Positions 1-12,800 of a DNA stretch of 64,000 nucleotides are shown piece by piece. The stretch lies in contig CM027382.1 of assembly GCA_015680905.1 (NCBI GenBank), positions 11,691,501 to 11,755,500 of the forward strand. Reading direction: 5' to 3'. Each line of letters begins with the position of its first letter. Position 1 is the stretch's first letter. Origin of the DNA: Coptis chinensis. Taxonomy: Eukaryota; Streptophyta; Magnoliopsida; Ranunculales; Ranunculaceae. The position numbers and the translations under genes are program-made. Under the pieces are notes generated by a model. That model made no database searches and was not told the origin of the DNA. It saw only the letters and a list, made by a program, of their open reading frames with translations.

Positions 1-2
1 AC

Positions 3-474
3 ACAGAAACTAGAGATGCCAAATCAAGCTTGACTACCCAATTTACCTATACCATCTGCTTGAACACTTTAAGCGCTGCATACCCATCCCCTTTATGAGT
101 GTAACTAGCAATCATCGTCCACGACACGTCATTCTTAACACGTATCATTTCAAAAACCATGCAAGCCTCACTCATGGCAGCACTACATGTAGCATACATA
201 TCCATCAATGCATTTTGAACATACATATTACCATCCACACCATTTTTAACAGCCAAACCATGAACTATCCACACAAAACAACTCCCATGCCTCTACATAC
301 AAGCTTTCAAAACACTTGAAACAGTAAATGCATTAAGTTGTACATCTTCCTTTTTCATATCACAAAACATTGTCCATGCTTGAGTGTTACGACCACCTGT
401 TGTGTACCCACTTATCATGCTTGTCCATGCAACAACGTCACGTTCAGGAATTTTGTCAAACAATTAGCAAGTAG
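3..474 (-). pseudogene. PPR protein fragment, PGN (At1g56570)-like
   Basis: Read on the minus strand this encodes tandem pentatricopeptide repeats of the PLS type, beginning with an FDKIPERDVVAWTSMISGYT segment, then a KEDVQLNAFTVSSVLKAC segment, then VHGLAVKNGVDGNMYVQNAL and MYATCS. From memory, the order and wording closely match the Arabidopsis PPR protein PGN (At1g56570), an organelle RNA-binding factor. The fragment covers only a few repeats of a gene that is normally intronless and over 500 codons. It is broken: a TAG interrupts the frame just after VLKAC near position 290, the upstream frame is out of register near 465, and the reading ends in a stop near 46. It lies on the same strand as, and directly downstream of, the nucleotide-sugar transporter fragment, with which it may form a chimeric segment. 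What is inferred is the specific orthologue; the PPR assignment itself is firm. Confidence 0.8.
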
Positions 475-494
475 CCCAAACTCGTCATTACCTG

Positions 495-1828
495 CAGTGG
501 CGGAGCCAGGGGCCCAAGGATACACCCTGGCATACCCTCAACTTAATAAAAAAAAAAATGTACTTTGAGTCTTTGGCTTATTTCAAAGTAAACCAAATAA
601 AAGTGCACATATACCGTAGTTACGTTTATCAGTTATTTTTTTTTTTGAAAGGAAACCAACCAAAATTACAAAAGGCGCACATGCATGATGTACTTGATGC
701 ACCGTTGTAGACATGTACCAAAAAAACAAAAAAAAACAAAATAGAAAACCAACAATCACTCAAACTAGAAAACCCACCCATATATAAACCCAAATAAAAA
801 AACCCTCTCGTATTTATCAAAGAAAAAAAACATAAAGAAAAAAAACCACTCATGTACTCTACTTCTCCATTCTCTATTACAATATATTAAAATTTAAGTC
901 CTCTACTCTTCTATACAAACAAACATCTTTACACCTACTGGTTTTGTGGATGTAACTAGGTAATCTTTATATTATTTAATTTTTTATCGTATTTTTTATT
1001 TTTTTTGTACTGATTCCTAAACCATATTATTTATATTTTTATATGTTTGTGATTATTATTTTATTTTGTGAACATCATTATTGGTGGTTTATTTTAATTC
1101 GGGCAATTTTAATTAAATTGATTGGTGATTTATTTTAATTGTTTAAATAGCTATGCTAAAATATTTGATAAAAAAAAAAGTCGTTGCCCACTCAACCAAC
1201 TAGTAACACAGATTATGTTGTTAGTGTTGAAGTAGGATCTTCTTCAAAGCGAAGTCACCAAGAAATTGAGGATGGTGGTGTTGAGCAACCTACGTCAAAG
1301 CGGGTTCAACATGAAAATCATGAAGAAAGACTTTGTGTACCAACTTGTATATTTGTTGATTAAGTTGGCGCTGATTTTACCTGTTACTATTGCTACTATG
1401 GAGATGATATTTTCTGCTATGAATATTATAAAGAATCGTCTGCACAATCGGATGACGTATGAATGGTTGAATGATTGCTTAATAACATACATTGAAAAAA
1501 AAAATTGATAGCATTGATACCGAATTGATCTTGCAACGCTTCTAAAAGATGAAGAAGGATGACAAAAAGAAAATGTCGCCGAAAACAACTATGAAAAAGT
1601 ACTTATTTAGATTGAATTCTTTTTTCTTTTGTTATATTTTTTATGATACATTTATTGCAATTATTTTATATGAGTTTTTTTTATGTTCAAAATATACTTG
1701 TTTTGTGATCGGTTTGAATTTTTACTTAAAAAAAAAATTAGTATATTTTTTATTATGCTTGGTTTGTTTTTTTTTATGTTTGGTTTCTGGGTGACTCACC
1801 CCCACTTATATTCTTAGCTCCGCCACTG
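495..1828 (+). mobile_element. Non-autonomous hAT transposon, 1334 bp, 8-bp TSD
   Basis: The element starts CAGTGGCGGAGCCA and ends AGCTCCGCCACTG, giving a short imperfect terminal inverted repeat typical of plant hAT elements. It is flanked by a perfect 8-bp target-site duplication, ATTACCTG, at 487-494 and 1829-1836. The interior is AT-rich and keeps only the two ends of a hAT transposase gene, so it is an internal-deletion derivative that would need a transposase supplied in trans. It is inserted at the 5' splice site of a nucleotide-sugar transporter fragment. Confidence 0.9.
1220..1508 (+). pseudogene. hAT transposase remnant (N-terminal piece fused to C-terminal dimerisation domain)
   Basis: Two pieces of a zinc-finger hAT transposase lie end to end. 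From 1220 a lysine/arginine-rich N-terminal type segment reads VSVEVGSSSKRSHQEIEDGG and then TSKRVQHEN. From about 1330 a different frame reads the C-terminal hAT dimerisation region, with ILPVTIATMEMIFSAMNIIK followed by NRLHNRM and EWLNDCLITYIEK, the hallmark of plant TTF-type hAT transposases. The zinc finger and DDE catalytic core that should lie between are absent, which fits an internal deletion of about 2 kb. It is not expected to make active transposase. Confidence 0.8.
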
Positions 1829-1833
1829 ATTAC

Positions 1834-2127
1834 CTGATAACATGCATTCCATGCTGTGAAGAACTCCTTTGTGGCAAGCATGGGTGGAATCAAGAAAGGC
1901 AGACCAACAATCGTTGAACAGAACAACATCTCCATCTGCATGAGAAATAAAGAGTTAAATAAGAACTCACATTTTCCATGGGTCCTTCTCACACTAAAAT
2001 TGCATATAAATGAAGACACATGTATCACCTGTGTTGTCTCAGGATTCACCGTGAAAATTGCTTCTTGCAAATTTCCCAGGAAAGAGTCCGCGATCAAAGC
2101 ACCCAATACCATAATAACACCGAGCAC
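1834..2127 (-). pseudogene. UTR2: UDP-galactose/UDP-glucose transporter fragment (UTR2-like), two exons
   Basis: Two minus-strand exons of a UAA-family nucleotide-sugar transporter, a multi-pass ER/Golgi membrane protein. Exon 2127-2029 encodes [20 protein letters not shown] and then [13 protein letters not shown]; a 93-bp GT-AG intron spans 2028-1936; exon 1935-1834 encodes [20 protein letters not shown] and then [14 protein letters not shown]. These match the family's conserved block ([20 protein letters not shown], then [13 protein letters not shown]) from memory. The acceptor (TTTTCAG) precedes the first exon and CAG/GTAAT follows the second. Only about 67 of some 350 codons are present, so this is a fragment. 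The donor GT of the next intron is duplicated by the hAT insertion. Nothing upstream of 2127 or downstream of 1834 continues the protein. Confident in the family, less so in which member. Confidence 0.82.
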
Positions 2128-2129
2128 AC

Positions 2130-2400
2130 TGAAAATGAGGGAGAGAGGTTTCTTATACCAAAACGATCAGTACGAATCGCTATTGAGCTTCAATGGCAGA
2201 GAAGATGACAGACTGAGCTGAAGGAGAAATGAGGGGCTTCCTCTCTTCTTTCTCGATCTATTTTATATAGTTGGGTTGAATGACACAAATACCCCTTATG
2301 TGGGGAGAAGTTGGAACAATTTGTAAGTCTGGAACACTTCGTAGTCGTTCCAAAACAAAAACGCCCAATAGTCCGTTCCAGATCAGTTTTGCCACTGTTT
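2130..2400. other. Segment between gene fragments, no gene
   Basis: Intron-like sequence upstream of the transporter exons (minus strand), with a pyrimidine-rich tract before the acceptor. A TATA-like run lies near 2262-2272 on the minus strand, but no first exon is recognisable. The junction between this segment and the plus-strand subtilase pseudogene lies within it. Confidence 0.4.
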
Positions 2401-2409
2401 CTGATAGAC

Positions 2410-3613
<1,204 letters not shown>

Positions 3614-3666
3614 TAATTATTTTTGACCGAACTACTAAGTGTAGTCCGATACTCCGATGTCACTTT

Positions 3667-3880
3667 TGATAACAAATTAAAACGAAAGCAAACTTTATTA
3701 CAATGATTTTATGATTTTGTTTCTCTGAATACAATGTTGTATACTAGTTTAGAGACAGTTGTAACTAACTGCTGACAAAGATCAGTTAGTTATTAATCAT
3801 AACAGAATTTTAACTAATGAATCTAATTAGAAGTTAGTGCTAACTACACTTGTCAGTTTATCTTGTCTTCTTTGTTATTA
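3667..3880 (-). repeat. 3' LTR of the Copia at 3667-16060
   Basis: About 214 bp, matching 15843-16060 almost throughout. In plus orientation it starts TGATAACAAATTAAAACG and ends CTTTGTTATTA. On its inner side lies CCCTCCCTCAAGCTGAAGGG (3881-3900), the complement of a polypurine tract, which fixes this as the 3' LTR of a minus-strand element. Confidence 0.9.
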
Positions 3881-3884
3881 CCCT

Positions 3885-5600
3885 CCCTCAAGCTGAAGGG
3901 TGAATCTCGCACTGATAACTTGTGAATTAACAATTGAAACCTCTGAGTTGATAGACCTTTTGTGAATACATCAGCAATTTGGTCTGCTGTACAAACATAC
4001 TTGATAAGAAGTAATCCACTTGTAACTAGCTCCCTGACATAATGATAGTCAACTTCTAAATGTTTGGTTATGGCATGAAAAATGGGATTACTGGATAAAG
4101 AAATTGCGCTTATATTATCACACCAGAGAAGAGGAGGATGAATCATAGGAACTTGAAGATCCTTTAGAAGAGTGCTTATCCAGTAGAGTTTTGCTGCAGT
4201 ATAGGCTAAGCTTCGATATTCTGGCTCAGTGCTGGATCTAGCAACTGTTGGTTGCTTCTTGGCACACCAAGAAATGAGATTAGTACCATAATATATGCAG
4301 AATCCTGTTGTTGATCTTCTATTAGTTGGGTAGCCAGCCCAATCTGCATCTGAGTAAGCTGTTATTTGATTTGAAGAGCTTTTGGTGAACATAATAATGC
4401 CTTTGGTAATAGTCCTTTTAAGATATCGAAGTACTCTTTTGACTGCAGCCATGTGAGATAAGGTAGGAGCACGCAAGAACTCACCAAGTTGATTGACTGA
4501 GAATGAGATGTCAAGTCGTGACCAAGTAAGATACTGCAGAGCTCCAATAGTTGACCTATATTCAGTAGGATCATTTAGTATTTCACCATCCTGAGGAGTG
4601 AGTTTTACTGATGTAGAGCAAGGAGTAGAACAGGGCTTGGCATCAAGCATCTTTGTTTTATCCAGAAGGTCATAAGTGTACTTTGTTTAAGATAGAAACA
4701 AACTATGAGAATCTCTCTTTATCTCCATTCCCATAAAATAATGTAGAGGACCGAGATCTTTCATTGCAAATCTGACACTTAACTGTTGAATAATAGAGTT
4801 GCAAAAGGTAAAAGAGCTATCAGTAATCAATATATCATCAACATAAACAAGAATATATGTGGTTGCTTGAGAGTCACTTCTGATGAATAATGATGGATCA
4901 GCTTTTGACAAGGTAAAACCAAGGAACTTGAGAGCAGTGACTAACTCCTCATACCAGGCACGAGGAGCTTGTTTCAACCCATAGAGAGATTTTTGTAATT
5001 TACACACATAGTGCGTGGTCTATCCAAATCAACAAATCCTTGAGGTTGAGCCATATAAACTTCTTTCTTAAGATAACCATGTAGAAAAGCATTGGAGACA
5101 TCCAATTGCTTTATAGACCAATCTCTTTGAACAGCAACAGATAGAATCATTCTTATGGTAGAAGGCTTAGCAACAGGACTGAAGGTTTCAGTGAAGTCTA
5201 TACCAGATTTTTGATGAAAACCTTTTGCTACTAGTCGAGCCTTGAGTTTATCAATAGTTATGTCTACCTTTTGCTTGATTCTGAACACCCATTTATAGCC
5301 AACAACGTTTTGACCATCGGCAGGAGGAACTAATATCCAAGTTTTATTCTGAAGAAGTGCATTATATTTTGCTGCCATGACCTCTCTCCACTGTGGATCT
5401 TTTACAGCTTGGGAAAAGGTAGTAGGAGCTTTAGGCATATTTTGTAAAGTGGTAGACAGAGCAGTGGGCAAAGGATGTTTGGTTGTTGTGTATATTTTAG
5501 GTTTATGTATACCACTTTTGCCTCTTGTCTGCATTGTATGATCATTAGTCACTGATGGATAATTGGAAGTTGAATTTGAAGTAGGAGAAAACGAAGTAGG
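3885..5600 (-). pseudogene. Copia pol 3' part: reverse transcriptase and RNase H
   Basis: Minus-strand frames give, in order, a short linker (MTNDHTMQTRGKSGIHKPK), the RT domain (YKWVFRIKQKVD, LKARLVAKGFHQ, IKQLDVSNAFLHGYL), SLYGLKQAPRAWYEE, the catalytic YVDD in ILVYVDDILI near 4845, MKDLGPLHYFMGMEIK, then RNase H with SDADWAGYPTNRRSTTGFC and a C-terminal block ending DVFTKGLSTQRFQLL. The frame shifts between 5007 and 4974 (RT into SLYGLKQAP) and again near 4687-4650, so there is no continuous polyprotein. Gene order is integrase before RT, as in Copia. Inferred to be dead. Confidence 0.9.
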
Positions 5601-6054
5601 ATTGGTGTCACACCCCGAATTTCGACAGAATTCGGAAAAACATTATTTGTTCTCGACTCTTCGATCTCCGAGGTGTGACACACTCTCAACTTCCAAAAAC
5701 CCATAAACAGTTTAAATATGCGGATAATTAAAAACCAATAAAAATTTTAACTTAAACAAAAGTCCTCTTCATTACAAAATTTACAAAAATGAAAAATACA
5801 AATAACTTTGTCTCAACGGAAACTCTATATCACCTCAAGGAAAACAAAACATATCCCCGAAATGCAACGCTAAATGCAAACCTCAAGCAAAGAACCAACC
5901 TTCTTCAACACTAAACCTCAAGAGACTTATCAACTATGTTCATTTAATGAACACACCCGATAAGCAAACATGCAAATCGGGTCAGCATTATAAAAATGCT
6001 GGTGTGAGTAGCTCTAAAATACAACATATATTTATACATATATATACACAATCT

Positions 6055-6245
6055 ATAAGGCAGTTAGTTCCTTCCCCGAGGCGCCTTAATTTCCCACAAC
6101 TAATACAACATCCTTAAGTATAATAATCTAAGCAGGTAGTTCCTCCACTGAGGCGCCTTAACTTCCCACTAACCACACAACAAACTATACGCATAATAAA
6201 AATGCATTTAGTTCCTCCACGAGGCGCCTTAGGTTCTAACTAAAC
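6055..6245 (-). repeat. Three tandem units around GAGGCGCCTTA in the LTR-like copy
   Basis: The motif GTTAGTTCC(T)CC..GAGGCGCCTTA occurs three times at a spacing of about 65 bases (near 6065, 6136 and 6208). The same array appears in reverse at about 12795-12985 in the sister copy, so it belongs to the LTR family and predates both insertions. Confidence 0.75.
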
Positions 6246-7254
6246 AAATAACCAACATATTACCATAATTATATTATTTAAGGCTTTATTTGCGTGTCCT
6301 TAAAATCACGTCGTATTTATGTCTTACCTAGTTTTCCTGGCTACCACAATCGCTTCCCAATGCCGAACATGTACATCCACATGCCTCCCCTTACATAATG
6401 AACCACTCCGTGCGTAACTACCCTAAGCAGGATGCCGCACACCAGGTAACCCTCACACGGAAGCCATTATGCAAGTACTGCAACTATTCGGCATAAAATA
6501 TCGCGCGTCTCGTTCTATTTTGCGAACGGAATAATCAAGCCACTATTCGGCTACAATTGCCCAACACATGGGTCAATCAACATCTCATATATATACACCC
6601 TACACAAGGGCCAATCATATCACATACGCCCACACAGGGCAAATCACATGAGTTGTGGTAGTCAGGTTCTAGGATTTTTGTTACGTAATTTATTCAAATG
6701 TCATACATTTATGACTCATAATCATTCCACTATATCACGTGCAGGTCAATTACCTTATTGCACTAAGCCACAATATTTAAAAATATCTCAATTATATCTC
6801 ATAACCACTTTCATTCTTTCAGGTGCCAATATATTATTGCACTACGCCACCATCCCGTGGGAAATAACCACAAATACTCTACTAGCATCTCACAGATAAA
6901 ATAATGGAGTGTCTATACATTTATTTCTCCAAAACTATTGCATTTAATATATATATATATATACCAACATATGATATAATGTCACAATATCAACGTCAAA
7001 TCTTAATTAGATAATGACAACCAAAATTATACAATCTTCCACAGCATTTTAGCATTTGATTTGTCCGTACAATTTAATATATAAAAACGTAACACAATTA
7101 AACAGTCAACAGTCCACAATCAAATCCCAATATATATATATATATGTTTTACACACTACTCACGTCAAATCTTAATTAGATAATGACAAACAACGTTATA
7201 TAATTTCCGACAATATTTTATTACTATATTTGTCCATAGTCTTAAATATATGAA

Positions 7255-7440
7255 AAACAGAGAAAAAAAAGTCAACGGTCAATGGTCAAAGGTCAAAGTC
7301 AACGGTCAAAGTCAATGGTTAAAGGTCAAAGTCAAACTGTCATTGTCAAAGTCAAACTGTCGTTTCTATGTTCAACAGGTTCATGGTCATAGCCACGGTT
7401 CATGGCTAAGGTCAAAGGTGCATGGCTCATGGGCTCATGA
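7255..7440. repeat. GTCAA-rich short tandem array
   Basis: Many degenerate copies of GGTCAAAGTCAA. The same array is found in reverse (TTGACTTTGACC) near 11465-11560 in the sister LTR-like copy. Confidence 0.7.
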
Positions 7441-8882
7441 CTAAGGAAACGGTTCGGACCCAACTAGCCGAGCCTATGACTCAACCAAAGATTTAAATAA
7501 AGTTAGCCTGATCCAACATCAAAGCCAAACCAGAGACCGACCCAACAATAGATTTAGCCCAACTAGAAATGTCTAAAGGGAAATGATCCACTTTAAAACC
7601 AAAATGACCCAAAATTCACAAAATAAAAGAAAACCGCCCATGTATACCAAAACTAGAACTGGCCCTATCCAAAAAATAGAACCGGCCCAACTTAAAAGAT
7701 CTGGATCGGCCCAAACTCAAAAGATTTAAAATCGGCCCAAAACAGAAAATAGAAATGAATATGGCCGAACAATCACCTAAGTCCCAAGCCCAAATAGGCT
7801 ACTATTCATCTTCTCCAGGCTTCTCTTCCTCCACCACCAGCCATCAAATCGCGCCGGCCACCCACTCCTCACTTCATCAAACCGATTTTACTCCTTATTA
7901 AAAACCAAACACCTTTAATTAAAGCAAAAACCGAAAATCATAACATCAAAACTCTTCCTAAATCCATATCTGAAATACTTCCCGCCGCCATTAATGGAGC
8001 TTCGACAGCTCCCATCTACCGCCCTCACACACACTACACGACCCGACACTTCCCAACAATAACACTTCACCTACTCTAATCGACTGCGCGATTTCCTCTA
8101 ACCGCCATTAGCACTTTTTACAGAGCTTAAGCAGAGCATGAACTGCCCCACTCCTCTCCAACTGATCTCCACACCAATTAATCTCGACGGCATTACAGCC
8201 CCTTCCCTAATCACGATTTAATCAACACCAAACCCAACAACACAACAACAAAGATGAATTAAAGAAAACCATATGAGCTCGCGTCTCCATTAACCCCTGT
8301 CCAGAGCTTCCACAGTCCAACCCCAATCAATACAACAAGAGGAATACACAAACAATTTCAAATAATATACTAACAGTATCAAACCGTACACAGGACAACC
8401 GTTTGGTTTTGGCTCGCCACCATTAACAGCTTCTCGAAGCTTCGACAGTTTAAGGCAAAGTATCACATTTCAACAGTTCAAATAAAATTTCCAGAGTTTC
8501 AAGTTTAAATAACACACATATTTCAACTGAAAAGAAACCGACAGTAACGAGACTTTAATAAAAAAATTCTATAAAATATCTACTTACAATAATGAACAGC
8601 TCGACGAAATTCCTTCGAGTCCGAGTCGTCGCGACTCCACGCTCTAGCAAACGGGTTTCTAGCTCTGCCTCCATTTTTATTATTTTTTTATTCTTAGAAC
8701 CCTATTCTCCAGAACAATACGAATATATACTTGGGTTTGAAACCCAAGCCCAATCTGCACTTCGGCCCGTAAAACCGGGCCCATCGTATCCTAATCCAAT
8801 CCAAATTGATTTTTTAAATAATAATTTAATTAATTAATAAATAAATAAAAAAAAACGTATTTTAAATACTCGCTATAATTGG

Positions 8883-9879
8883 ACAAACAAGGATCGAGGA
8901 GGAAATAGAATGAGTAAAAGAGTTATCGGGACAAGAGTTAAAAAAAGATCGAGAATTACAATCGATGAGGAATTTTGATAAAAGGATGACATGAAGTAAG
9001 AGAAGAGTTCGAGTTTATAGTATGATTAGTAAAAATGTTTTATAAGGAAAGTCGGTTCATTAAAAATGACATATCCGAAACAAAGACTCTACTGTGTGGA
9101 TCAAGACATCCTATCCCTTATGTTGTAAACTATAACCAATGAATACACAATGCTTACTTCTCATATCAAGTTTGTGGTTTGAATAAGGCTTTAACTGGGG
9201 AAAACAGCCTACAACCATAGCTTTTAAGATAGAATAATTTGGAAGTCATTGGAATATCTTTTCCCAAGGACAAATGTTTTGAAGTGATGGTGATGGTAGT
9301 CCTTTGATCAAGAAAGCGGCCAGCTTTGAATAACTTCAAGCCACAAAGATGTGGGAAGATTGGATTGAGACAGAAGTGTTCTTGTCATTTCAAGAAGATG
9401 TCGATGTTTTCTCTCAACTACACCATTTTGTTTAGGGGTGTGAGCACAAGAAAATTGATGTTCAATACCAGTTTTGTTGAGAAAATATTTAAATTGTGTG
9501 CTAGAAAACTCACCACCACAATCTGATCGCACACATTTTATTTTTTGATAAAGTTGATGCTCAATATATGATTTGAAATTTACAAAAGTGCTGTAAAAAT
9601 CAGATATAAGAACAAGAGGAAAAATCCAACAATATCTTGTAAAATCATCCACAATGGTTACAAAATATCTAAATCCACTTACAGAAGAAACTGGTGAAGG
9701 ACCCCACAAGTCAATATGCAACATATGTAAAGGAGTACAACTCTTGGAGAATGAAATAGAGAAAGGTAGTTTATGACTCTTCCCTAATTGACAATCATTA
9801 CAAAAAGAAGTAGATTTGATGCTATGTTGTACAATCAACTTATTTCTACTTAGAACTTGATGTAGGACAGATGAAGAGG
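8883..9879 (-). pseudogene. Copia pol middle part: integrase core and linker
   Basis: The minus strand shows the integrase core from about 9838 to 9308: CNDCQLGKSHKLPF, LHMLHIDLWGPSP, FVTIVDDFTRYCWIF, VRSDCGGEF and TPKQNGVVERKHRHLLEM, which carry the D, D and E of the DDE triad (HIDLWG, RSDCGG, VVERKH). Below 9308 the linker toward RT is low-complexity and has several stops. Both ends of this piece are cut by the nested insertions: it joins 5600 on one side and 13436 on the other. Confidence 0.88.
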
Positions 9880-9884
9880 GATGT

Positions 9885-12800
9885 TGTAACGCCCGTATTT
9901 AAAATACATATTTATTTATTTATTTATTTATTAATTTAATTATTTATTTAATATTTGATTGGATTGGATTGGTGATATGTGGGCCTAGTTTCTGGGCCCG
10001 AGTCTGTGTTGGGCTTGGGTTTCAAACCCAAGTATATAATCACATTGTTCTAGAGAATAGGGTTTTTAGAGAATAAAATATAATAAAAATGGAGGCAGAG
10101 ATAGAAACTCGTTTGCTTGAGTGTGGGAGCGCAACGAATCGGACGATAAGGATTCATGGAGATTTTTATTAAGGTGAGTAACTACTTTTTATCTATTTCA
10201 CCAAATCTACGGGTCGAAGCTTTACTACTGTCAGAGTTTTGCTTCCATTAAACGTATTTTTTTTATGTACGCTTATTGTCGTTAATTTTCCTCTTGTTGT
10301 ATTGATAAATTGTTACATCCGAAACTCCTCGAATTAGTCACGACACTTTATGGCGGTTAAGGCGCTTAAAGCCCAATCTATAGAAATTGTCATTTTTCTT
10401 TGTTTCTCTGTTTGAACTCATTTTCTTTATGGGCTTGGAATGTGGCTTGGAATTTGTTGATTGATGTCGGGGTTATAGGTTTGAAGTTGGTTATTGTGGT
10501 TTTGGATGAGTCGCTCAAGCTCAAGAAACATTAATGGCGCACCAAGAAATCGCCAATACAATTTTATGTAACCGTTGGGTGGTTTTGTTATAAGTTGTTG
10601 ATGATGATGGGTCAGTAGGACCGGTGGTTAGGGGTCAGCTGGGGAAGGTTGAAGCTCCCAATACTTGTTAATGGCGCCGAGAATCGCCAAATAAAAGTAT
10701 ATGGAACCGATTGTCATGGTTTTTTGTATTGATTGAAGATTGAGGTAGAAAGGGGTTGAGGTTTGGGTATTGATGGTTGAATGGGTGCTGGAAAGAGGCA
10801 TGATTGAAGCTTGAAGGAGCTTTAATGGTGGCGAAAATTTATAGATCTAGTTTTGAAGAAGTATACGGATTGAATGATTTGGGTTTTTTTGTTTTCATTA
10901 ATGTTGTTTGGGTTTTTATGGGGATTAAAACCGATATGATGAAGAGGAGAGTTGGTGGCCAATACCGATTTGGTGGTGGGTGGGAGGAGAGAACCCGATG
11001 GAGAAGATGATCGATTGGGCTTTGGGCCTTGGGCCAAAGCCTTTAGGTTTGTTAGTTGGGCCGGAGTTAAGTTAGTTGGGTTTAGGCCGATTCTATTTAT
11101 TAGTGTTGGGCCAGTTTCTCTGTTGGGTTTAGTCTGTGGGCCAATAATCTTTTATTTCTTTGGGCCGACCCAATTAAAGTTTTGGGCCAGTTCTAGATTA
11201 AGTTCTATGGGCCAGTTTCATTTGTTTTGATTGGGCCCGGTTTTGTTTTAAGTTGTTAGGCCAGTTTAGCTTGATTGTTTGGGGCCATTCCAGAAGACTT
11301 AATAGAGATCCAAATGGGTCTTTCAACATTTAAACTTTTGGGTTCTAAGGTTTGGGTTTGGGCTTGGCCAGTTGGGTCCGAACCCTTACCTTGGTCATGA
11401 GCCCATGAGCCATGCACCTTTGCCCTTAGCCATGAACCATGGCTATGACCCTGAACCTGTTGAACCTAGAAACGATAGTTTGACTTTGACCGATGATGTG
11501 TTGACTTTGACTTTGACCGTTGACTGTTGACCGTTGACTGTGGAATGTTGACTTTTTCCAGATTTTCACATATTTGATTTTATGGACAATTGCAATAATA
11601 AAATATTGTCGAACATTGTATAACCTTGTTTGTCATTATCTAATTAAGATTTGACATAAGTAGTGTGTAAAACATATAAATATTGGCACGTAACTAGAGG
11701 GGATGGAATTCTGATAATAAGAATTTGATATATATGTTTTTATGAGTATTAAACTACATACGGACTTAGATTCATTGACTTTAGATTTTTGGGATTTGAT
11801 TGTGGACTGTGGACTGTTTAATTGTGCTACGTTTTATGTTGTAAATTGTATGGACAAATCAAATGCTAAAATGTTGTAGAAGCTTGTATAAATTTGGTTG
11901 TCATTATCTAATTAAGATTTGACGTTGATATTGTGACATTATATAATATGTTGGGATATATATATTAAATGCAATAGTTTTGGAAAAATAAATGTATAAA
12001 CGCTCCATTATTTTATCTGTGAGATGCTAGTAGAGTATTTGTGGATATTTCCCACGGGAGTGTGGCGTAGTGCAATAATATATTGGCACGTGAAAGAATG
12101 AAAGTGGTTATGAGATATAATTGAGATATTTCTAAATATTGTGACTTAGTGCAATAAGGTAATTGACTTACACGTGATATAATGGAATGATTCTGAGATA
12201 TAAACGTATGACACCTGAATAAATTACGTAACGAAAAATCCTAGAACCTGACTACAACAACTCATGTGATTTGCCCTGTGTGGGCGTATGTGATATGATT
12301 GGCCCTTGTGTAGGGTATATATATAAGATGTTGATTGACCCATGTGTTGGGCAATCGTAGCCAAATGGTGGCTTGATTATTCCGTTCACAAAATTAGAAC
12401 GAGACGCGCGATATTTTATGCCGAATAGTCGCAGTACTTACATAATGGCTTTCGTGTGAGGGTTATCCGGGTGCATCCCGCCAGTCGGTAGTTATGCACC
12501 TGAGTGGTTCATTATGTAAGGGGAGGCATGTGGATGTACATGTTCGGCGCCGAAGCGTTATGGTAGTCGTGGAAACTAGGTAAGACATAGATACGACGGA
12601 ATTTTAGGGACACACAAAGAAAGCCTTAATTAATATAATTATGGTAATATGTTGGTTAATGATATATCTTTAGATAGATGATTGTATATGGTTTGGCAGA
12701 AGGGTAAGTCAAACTAATTACTTGTGTAGAGACGACTCACTCTGTAATTGAGCATGAAATGAGGTAAGTATGGAATATGCTTGGTTGGTTATAGTTTAGT

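Larger units (their letters stand above)
5606..8877 (-). mobile_element. Solo LTR-like insertion, 3.27 kb, first of an inverted pair
   Basis: Starts TGTCACACCCCGAATTTCG and ends ACTCGCTATA, the counterpart of ACGGGCGTTACA in the sister copy. It is flanked by ATTGG at 5601-5605 and 8878-8882. No primer site, gag or pol is seen, so it reads as a solo LTR of a Tekay/Del-like Gypsy element (LTRs of that size and the TGTAACGCCC-type end fit). It matches the reverse complement of 9885-13430 along its length. Contains GGCGCCTTA-centred tandem units (6060-6240), a run of GTCAA repeats (7260-7440) and a CT-rich promoter-like tract (7800-8300). Confidence 0.75.

Noticed and set aside
629..853. Open frame on the minus strand inside the hAT element
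   Set aside because: Low-complexity Phe/Ser-rich sequence from a T/A-rich tract; no similarity recognised and no gene context.
8592..8837. 81-codon plus frame at the end of the LTR-like copy
   Set aside because: Non-coding composition, not preserved in the sister copy (around 9990-10150 reversed) and no similarity.
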